This document shows, in pieces, positions 57,471 to 64,000 of a stretch of 64,000 nt of DNA; within the stretch, counting starts at the first letter, position 1, and every line of letters starts with the position of its first letter. Under the pieces are notes generated by a model that had not been told where the DNA came from, made no database searches, and worked only from the letters and a program-made list of their open reading frames with translations. The stretch comes from Polytrichum commune. Lineage: Eukaryota; Streptophyta; Polytrichopsida; Polytrichales; Polytrichaceae. The position numbers and the translations under genes were made by a program. The DNA is taken from NCBI GenBank assembly GCA_950295325.1, contig OX485804.1, positions 55,540,429-55,604,428 on the forward strand, given 5' to 3'.

Positions 57471-58171
57471 GAGGGGTGGACTCTTCTTCTCGCATATATA
57501 CAAACTAATGTGAGTGTAAGAAGGGGCATCATTTGAGACATCGACTTGTATAGTATACATAAAAGTGAGGTATTACTTTTCTCTGGTATGTACAGATGTA
57601 CAAAATGGGACATGAGGTTTAGAGAAATAATTGACAATAGATGTGTTAGTTTTATCCAATGCACCTTTTCATCAATTATTGTTTTCATATGGTAATAGTC
57701 CTAAACCCTAAACCCTAAACCCTATCCATTATTGGTAGGGTTTGCATTTGTGTTCTAGGTTTTTACCCATGAGGCCCTTGAAGCACTCATGGGCTCCCTT
57801 GAGTTTTGCTCCACATATTCAAGCTTAGGTATTGTGCATTTGTCTACGTATGTTTGATGGAATAGTTGAGTTACATGCTATGGATGAAAAAATGTTCAAT
57901 GCCTTTCTCATTGGAAAGTGAAAGTGGATTTTATATGTAGTAAATACCTATTTATTTATAATATATAATTTGTATGCTTAGTGGAGGCATTTATCTCATT
58001 AAATTAAAAAGCTTAGTATAAATACATGAGTCCGTTCTCTAGCATGATGTTATTATGTATATTGTTTCCCCCCCCCCCCCCCTCTCTACAAACCTCTTGT
58101 ATGTAAGGGGTTTAATTTCAAAGTGACCCATGCACATCATTTAGGTTTTCAATGAAGAGTCCACCCTTTGG
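57471..58171 (-). mobile_element. Family-T TIR element, copy C
   Basis: The ends GAGGGGTGGACTCTTC and GAAGAGTCCACCCTTTGG are inverted repeats matching copies A, B and D. The interior is the reverse complement of copies A and B, with CCCATGAGGCCCTTGAAGC, TAACTCAAC-complement and GTGGAGGCATTTATCTCATT in order. Two local differences are notable: a 15-base C run (58068-58082) where copy B has only five G (in reverse), and a 3.5-unit plant-telomere motif at 57700-57725. Confidence 0.75.
57700..57725. repeat. Interstitial plant-type telomeric motif (CCCTAAA)3.5
   Basis: CCTAAACCCTAAACCCTAAA then CCCTAT, inside family-T copy C. The equivalent positions of copies A and B show single AACCCTAAC-like strings (about 25138 and 46256), so it could arise by slippage from a resident seed. 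Confidence 0.85.
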
Positions 58172-58199
58172 TAAATGATGTTGTTTATACCATCAATCG

Positions 58200-58860
58200 C
58201 AGGGGGCGTAGGTGGGGTGTTTTGTTTGAGGCTGATAGCCACATGTGTGCAAGACCCCATATTGACATCCCCTATCAAGGGCTGTAGATCGACGTTTGTC
58301 ATGTAGCGTCACGTCATTTTAGCAAAGAGGGAAGTCCAATTGTTTACCATGGGGCAAAGAGATATGGTCAACCCCTTGGTCAACTATCACGTCAACTATT
58401 ACTTTTGCAGTTGATTGTTGACTAGGACTCAAAAGTGCAAAAAACCACTACATGTTAATTAGGACTCAAAAGTTGAAGTAGCAATCGATATCAAGGATTT
58501 TTGAAATAACATTCCAAATTTTTGTTAGAACTAATCAAGAAGATCCAACCAAAAAAAAAATAGGATTCTTGGATTTAAAAAATAAATTAAAAATGCTATA
58601 AATAACTATCTAGCAGTAGTTGACTAAGAAATGATTGCTCCAACTAGACTTCAAGAAAGATATGATAAAAAATTACAAAACATTTATGGATTGGTAAATT
58701 GTGTAGCCAACAAGATCTAAAGGTTCAATGGTTTAATTTAATTTGATGCTTCTTCTTGTTGATGTCAACTTTAGCTACAATTGATTGGAATACTTGACCC
58801 CTCCCCCCCCCCCCCTTAAAAAACCTTAGAGTTATCACTTGATTTTTTTTTAACTTACTT
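58200..58860 (+). repeat. Dispersed repeat G, copy 3
   Basis: CAACCCCTTGGTCAACTATC at 58360, TAGCCAACAAGATCTAA near 58703, CTTCTTCTTGTTGATGTC near 58748 and a 13-base C run (58803-58815) parallel the copy at 34870-35240. Similarity is partial and the far boundary is unclear. Confidence 0.4.
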
Positions 58861-58869
58861 GTCAAGGGC

Positions 58870-60000
58870 AAATGTGATAGTATCACATCCATTTGCACAT
58901 CCCTCCCCCATATATAGAAAATGTTGTTACTATAAAAAGTCTCCACAAACAAATCATCAACTACAAAATAGACTTACGTATGTATATAACAAATCTGAAC
59001 TCCGAGAGCATGTTGCCTCATTTATGCATGCAAAATGTAGGTTATTATATTTTTTATTCGACATTCCTTTTGTGATCATGAAATATTTTATTTCGCATTT
59101 TTGAATTTATGACATAGGGGATGAAAAATGTTGCTTCTCGGATGAACACATATGAAATATTTGGGGGGTTATAAACGTATGTTTGGATAAAATTAACACT
59201 CGTGAAAAATCTTAAGGGGTTTGAAGGGTATACTACCTTCCATTCAAAATTCATACCACCCTATTTATTATTGTACAATTAATAGGTGGAACATTGTTCA
59301 TCCCGTATGTATACTTTGTGAGCCAAAACTCAAAACATTCTCTTGGACACCCAAGTGATACCCTATGGGCTACATTGAGTCCCATACTTCTTGGTATTGC
59401 TTACTTCTAGCAAGTGCACGCTGAAGAGTTGCCTTGCTCCCCCCCCCTTGTTCTCTATTTTGCATCATTGTGTCTTTGTATGTTTTTTCTGGCAATAACA
59501 TAAATACTTAATTTGTCTCTATTTGTTTTGGAAAAGTTGAACCATTTCCCAAAATAGCAGAGGGTTCAATGTTGCCTGAGCAACAACATTTGGAAGGGTA
59601 AACAATATACTACAACATAGTGCACCTGCAAATCTTGATTTGCTTTTATGGACTAGGTAGCCCTTAAGCCTTTTAAGAATACAAGATTATGATATCAGAT
59701 TGCACATAGGAGAGGGGACAACGCAATCATTTTTGACAACTTATTGCATGATTATAATATGTTTTCATACAATATGTTATCACAATTTGCATATTCCCAT
59801 GTACCACCACATGATGCACCACAATATAGTCACACAACTTGGGTTGCATGAATCATGTAGGGTGTCAAAATACATAGTACTTGATAGTTTATTTTACTTG
59901 GTGTAAGACCCTTATGCCACCACATAATGAGTTTTTCAAAGACATAAGGCAAACCTAAGATAGTTGTAACTGAGCTTCTTTGAGGAGATTTTATCCATGG
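58870..60000. other. AT-rich non-coding sequence
   Basis: Overlapping short frames at 58859-59104 and 59700-59906 show no domains. A 9-base C run lies at 59439-59447. Nothing else was seen. Confidence 0.4.
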
Positions 60001-60010
60001 TAGAGATATC

Positions 60011-60592
60011 CCTGGGTATGCAACTTTCGTATTATATGGCCTTCATTATAATGACTTATAATGCATTTTAGTCCAATCTCAAGTGATATATTTTGTTTTA
60101 ATGTAGGAAACTCTTGTAGCCCTTCTAATTATAAAACCAAAAATGTAATTATATATAGGAAATGAATATCTCTTGAAGCACATAATTTAATTAAAAATAT
60201 AAATAAATAATATTTTTTAATACATGTACCATAGGCCAAGCTACCCAATTTTCTAGGTTTTTTTTAATAGAATTCTAAGATTTTCATTATAAATTGCCAA
60301 CGACTTTTAATTTTAATTGGAGGAAACTACTTGTGTGGATCTTTTAAAATTAGATGCTCTACAAAGTTAAAAAAAGGCGTTTCAATTCTTTATATACGTT
60401 GTGGAGTTTTTTTTTAAGAACAAATATGCAATGCAAATTTTTCTACATCTCAGTTTATTGAATTTGGTCTTCACCCGACTTTTTGGTCCTTTTATTTTTT
60501 GTATAATTTGATATAATCTTTACAAAAGCTATTCTTTAAGTTGCTTTAATGCCAATGCCCCCTGCATATAATATGGGAGTTGTGTACCTCGG
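60011..60592. mobile_element. TIR element with 8-bp-TSD family, short deleted copy
   Basis: Ends CCTGGGTATGCAACTTTCGT and ATAATATGGGAGTTGTGTAC then CTCGG match the long copy at 53492-54629. Sequence aligns for about 350 bp from the left, then jumps from TTTTAAAATTA to GATGCTCTACAAAG and continues to the right end. This skips the 54052 ORF zone. The jump sits at TTA, present at both edges of the long copy's extra segment. Flanks GAGATATC and ATATTATC agree at four of eight positions, so the duplication is eroded or misplaced. Confidence 0.75.
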
Positions 60593-60889
60593 ATATTATC
60601 TACCATAAAATACAAGTAAATTTCAGTCCCTTATCAATCACTTATAATATGCATATCATACACTTATTACACATTATTTTAAGTTCAATATCCAATGAGT
60701 TTTCACATTATTGTATTTGGTCCTTTGTGTAAATAATATGGGAGGTGCCACCTTGGGGTTATTGGACATTACCATTTGGTGCTCTCCCTTCTAAAACCCT
60801 CTCATCATGGAGATCAACGTCTGAATTCAAGGCTAGGGATGGTTGAGGTTCAAATAAAATCCAAGCTTGCTTGAATTAAATGGGTTGGG

Positions 60890-61050
60890 AAGTGTAGCAA
60901 GCTAAGGTAGGTGGGCCCAATTTGATTACTTATCTTAAATGAATACCTATATGTTAGGTGTGGATCTAAGAACGAAAACCAAAAAGACATGTGTATGGAA
61001 GAGGTTAGATTACGTGTTCAAGATTTGTCTACCAATCTAGACTCAATAAT
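60890..61050 (-). repeat. R1 copy, inverted orientation
   Basis: TTAGGTGTGGATCTAAGAAC, CAAAAAGACATGTGTATG and GATTACGTGTTCAAGATTTG are the reverse of R1, with AGGTAGGTGGGCCCAATTTG upstream at 60906. Confidence 0.6.
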
Positions 61051-61059
61051 CAACACAGG

Positions 61060-62270
61060 GAGATCACAAGTTATATATTTTATTAATAATATGTGGTCAG
61101 GGGTTAATTAAAGATGGGCTATTTATCTAAATCTCTTGAATAATTCGCACCCTATTAGTAGATAAACTAGTCTACTTTGAAGTATTTCCAAGATCCTATA
61201 GGTAAATATAATTTACACCATGAATTTATTTTAAAGACTCTATTTTGTTTGTAAATTGTAGCATTCGCCAAAATCTTGGAAGTTTGACAAATCCATAATA
61301 ATAATAGCAATAACAATACCTTAATAATACATGCAAATAAAATTGAATGGTACATGTTTGCAACACTATCTTCAAACTTTCAGTGACCACCCCAATCATG
61401 CTCACAAGCCCAAATAATCATTGAGTTAATGCTTCCAATTATTGTTGCTTGGCAACCCTTTGTGATGGTGGAACCTCTTGCACCTTCTGATTTTGCTCTC
61501 TCTCTCTCTCTCTCTCTCTCTAACAAGCTTAACTTTTCTTTGAGTCATCAAAAAATAGCCCCCTTGTGGCCCCTCAAACCCTAGTCAGTATGCGCTGCCC
61601 TAAGTATGCCTTGCCCTAAGTCAACATGTAAGCTGCCCTAATCATAAAATATTAGAAAAATTATAAATTAATATAAATTACGAGAATTGAAATAAAGAGC
61701 TGGGGGAGGAGGGGGGGGGGGGGTCTAAACCTCATTGGTCTCTTGATGTCAAATTTTTCATGAGGAGAATTTTCCTTGAAGCCAAATAAATCAACCTTCA
61801 ATGCATCTAAGGTTCATCCATAGCCAACATCTAAATTCCACGACTTTAGTCAATTGAGGCAATTTCTCATCCAATCCAAAGACATTCATTGAACCTCACA
61901 TAAACTTTTTGTTCCTCCAAATATCACAGATCCTACTTTAGTAATAAAAATGAAGTAACTACCTACATGTTTCACCTACTTTAATTTAGATATAATATTA
62001 TATGGATAAGTTCATCCAAGCTATAGTCATTCCAAAATTTGTATAACTTTTTTTCAATTGAATTAAGAGTACCCTAAATATTTTCTCATGTGGTTTATTA
62101 CAATTTTGACAGTGACCTTCGCGTCAGGGGCCTATGTGAATGACCGATGGCTCCTTGACTATCACCTTTGGAAATTCAATATACTAATTGTGGGCATGCT
62201 CCAACTTAATCTAGGATTGAACATGACTTCTCCATCCACATTCACCATAGGCCCACAACCGATTAGTCAA
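61060..62270. other. Non-coding sequence with simple repeats
   Basis: A (CT)n run lies at 61496-61521 and a 13-base G run at 61711-61723. No gene was recognised. Confidence 0.45.
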
Positions 62271-62290
62271 TCACATAGAGTATGCATATT

Positions 62291-62481
62291 TTATTTTATT
62301 TATTTTTGAGACAGAAGGCCGACATGCCAGCGCCAAAGCACAAGAGGCAGTTGACCACCTGGCAAGTTTTCCGTCAAGTAGAGAGGAGATTTCACAGCCG
62401 GGATTCAAACCGCCAACCTCTTCCTTGAGATTGGGGTATCTCTCCACCATCATCCAGTAGTTTAAGGTCATCTCGGACCAA
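62291..62481 (-). mobile_element. tRNA-derived-type SINE with perfect 16-bp target duplication
   Basis: On the minus strand the element has an A-box-like TGGATGATGGTGGAGAG near 62448, a B-box GGTTTGAATCCC near 62411 and an A-rich 3' tail (AAAAATAAATAAAATAAAAT). It is flanked by the identical 16-mer ATAGAGTATGCATATT at 62275-62290 and 62482-62497. About 190 bp long, it has the hallmarks of a LINE-mobilised pol III SINE. The B-box and the perfect duplication are strong; the A-box is looser. The related tRNA is not identified. Confidence 0.85.
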
Positions 62482-62499
62482 ATAGAGTATGCATATTGG

Positions 62500-63205
62500 A
62501 GTTGCATTTCATACCTGCATGCCTGGGGGAGGGGGTGGGGGGGTTACATTGTATAATGAGAAATTTATATTCATATTTATTATGCTTAATTTTCTTATAT
62601 AAATTTTATTCTCAAAATGAAATTAGTCTACCTGCAAAGAGCTCAAGAAGAGGAATCCAATGGTATCTTGTTTGACACAAATTTACGTTGTCAACAGCAA
62701 TATATCCCATATCATACCTTATCATGCCTTTTATTACATTTGATAAATTCATTATAACACTTTCATGGTTATCACTATATTTGTTAATTAGAGACTTTGG
62801 AAAGTCTCAAAATAGATGCAAATGGTTGAATATCTAGTTCAATTTCTTATTGTGATGACATGTATTTGTGCCAAATTGGTTAGTGCGCCCCATGCAAATC
62901 ACTTTATTAAGTCACATTGAATATATTCTTGTGCTTTTCTTGTTCTTTATTTGAAACATTATGTTCTTAAATAGCCTCAAAATCATGAAAAAGTCTCCGA
63001 TTACCAAATATAGTGATGGTTCATTATGAACCGATTATAAGTTGCAAGTGCCTTATTTTGTTGATGCCCGCTGCTTATTATACATGAGTTGTCCTCTGGG
63101 ATTTTCATAAGGGAAAATATGTCTAACTTGGTTACAAATCTTAATTGGACACCTACATTTGAATGATCAAAATGACGTGGAGTATTTTGATTAGCAAATA
63201 TGATC
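62500..63205. other. AT-rich non-coding sequence
   Basis: Impure G-tracts lie at 62525-62543. TTAATTGGACACCTACATTTG near 63143 is a short R1-like scrap. Confidence 0.4.
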
Positions 63206-63224
63206 ACTTGACCTAAAATTCAAG

Positions 63225-63254
63225 TTGATTACTCCAGTCAACTGGAGTAGTCAA
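63225..63254. repeat. Near-perfect 14-bp-arm palindrome
   Basis: TTGATTACTCCAGT, then CA, then ACTGGAGTAGTCAA: one G-T type mismatch. Outside it, CACTTGACC and TTGGTCAAGT continue the symmetry, ending 5 bases before the family-E element. Confidence 0.6.
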
Positions 63255-63270
63255 ATTGGTCAAGTCAATT

Positions 63271-63893
63271 GGGTGCAAGCACAGTAAAGTGGACAACTCC
63301 TGATCCCTGCCTAGTGTTAAGTGAAAGTGATTCAATTTTATGTATTAACTTTTAAATTTTGTGAAAGAAAAAAATGATAGACATTTCTAAAACATATTGA
63401 TATACAAAGCCAAGCAATTTATGATGACAAATTTTTTTCCAATAAAATTTTACATATTTTAAAAGACAATGCAAGTGGTGTGCAAGTAGGTGATATTGAA
63501 CAAGTGATTATCTAAAAAATTCTTAAAATTCTTAAAATATGATAAAATAAAATAAAATAGATGGTTTTCTACAAAGTTTTGTGATGATGCCCTCAAGTAG
63601 ATAACGAATTTAAGGAATATCGAAAAAAAATCCAACTCCAAAATAGTTAAGGTCATGAAATCTACGTCCAAAACCAAGCTCAACCATTTGATTTTGAGCA
63701 TTTTGATGCTAAGTATTGAAGATCTCAACTTGAATTTTTATATTTTATTATTTAACACAACAATAGAGGTCATCATTAAAAAAAAATCCAATTTAAATAA
63801 CGCTTTGCTACTTCTTATAAGCCTTTGACCAAAAAAATTATGGTTTTAATATACTGGAACATTTTTTCGGTCCATTTTACCATGCTTGCACCC
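63271..63893. mobile_element. TIR element family E, copy 2
   Basis: Ends GGGTGCAAGCACAGTAAAGT and ACCATGCTTGCACCC; the inverted symmetry continues outward through CAATT on each side (CAATTGGGTGC and GCACCCAATTG). Aligns by eye with 44435-45030. It is 623 bp, non-coding. Because CAATT is palindromically placed, the target duplication cannot be separated from the terminus. Confidence 0.65.
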
Positions 63894-64000
63894 AATTGTT
63901 GGGTCGATTGGTTTGCTAAAATGATGCATTCTCATTAGTCGAATTTTATCATGTAGGAAATTATGTTACACTTGTCCAATCGGATGGACAACATGATATT

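Noticed and set aside
57700-57725. Chromosome end
   Set aside because: Only 3.5 telomere units, located within a bounded transposon copy with ordinary sequence on both sides.

Overview
This is AT-rich eukaryotic nuclear DNA with almost no intact protein-coding content. Two things point to a land plant with a large, repeat-rich genome: an interstitial (CCCTAAA)n motif of the plant telomere type, and a transposon fauna typical of plants (Copia gag-pol, LINE 3' end, CACTA-type, Tourist-type and 8-bp-TSD MITEs, and a tRNA-like SINE). The species cannot be determined from the sequence. No open reading frame is a convincing complete host gene. Every recognisable protein is a decayed transposon product.

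Layout. 0.5-1 kb is a GC-rich island. 2.2-4.5 kb holds a tandem and inverted cluster of a dispersed repeat, called R1 here. 5.9-6.6 kb is a LINE 3' end. 7.93-8.28 kb is a MITE whose ends are G-runs, flanked by a perfect 8-bp duplication. 10.1-10.5 and 17.3-17.5 kb are more R1 copies, and 15.4-16.5 and 18.3-18.7 kb are GC-rich islands. 19.28-19.70 kb is a Tourist-like MITE followed by a candidate TATA promoter. 22.85-24.1 kb is a repeat carrying an array of about ten mini-hairpins whose stems co-vary. 24.7-25.4 kb is a TIR element (family T). 27.9-28.5 kb is an ancient array with a unit of about 175 bp. 36.8-40.8 kb is a broken Copia element with a 70-bp minisatellite upstream and a CACTA-type MITE inside gag; a second copy of that MITE lies at 41.9 kb. 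43.9-45.0 kb holds two further repeats. 45.7-47.8 kb is an array of 347-bp units interrupted by a family-T element. 48.1-48.9 kb (minus) and 51.4-52.1 kb (plus) are an inverted pair of dead Tc1/mariner-type transposases. 53.49-54.63 and 60.01-60.59 kb are a long and a deleted copy of one 8-bp-TSD element; the long copy carries a telo-box/TATA/ORF segment absent from the short one. 57.47-58.17 kb is a family-T copy containing the telomere motif. 62.29-62.48 kb is a SINE with a perfect 16-bp target duplication, and 63.27-63.89 kb is a TIR element matching the one at 44.4 kb.

The window reads as layered transposon strata. Nesting (MITE in Copia gag, family-T element in the satellite unit) gives a partial relative chronology. 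The features most worth a second look are the covarying mini-hairpin array, the long 8-bp-TSD element with its apparently captured segment, the repeated growth of G/C homopolymers inside or at the ends of elements, and the satellite unit that shares a module with a dispersed repeat. All repeat comparisons were made by eye, so boundaries of old copies are approximate unless a target duplication is cited.
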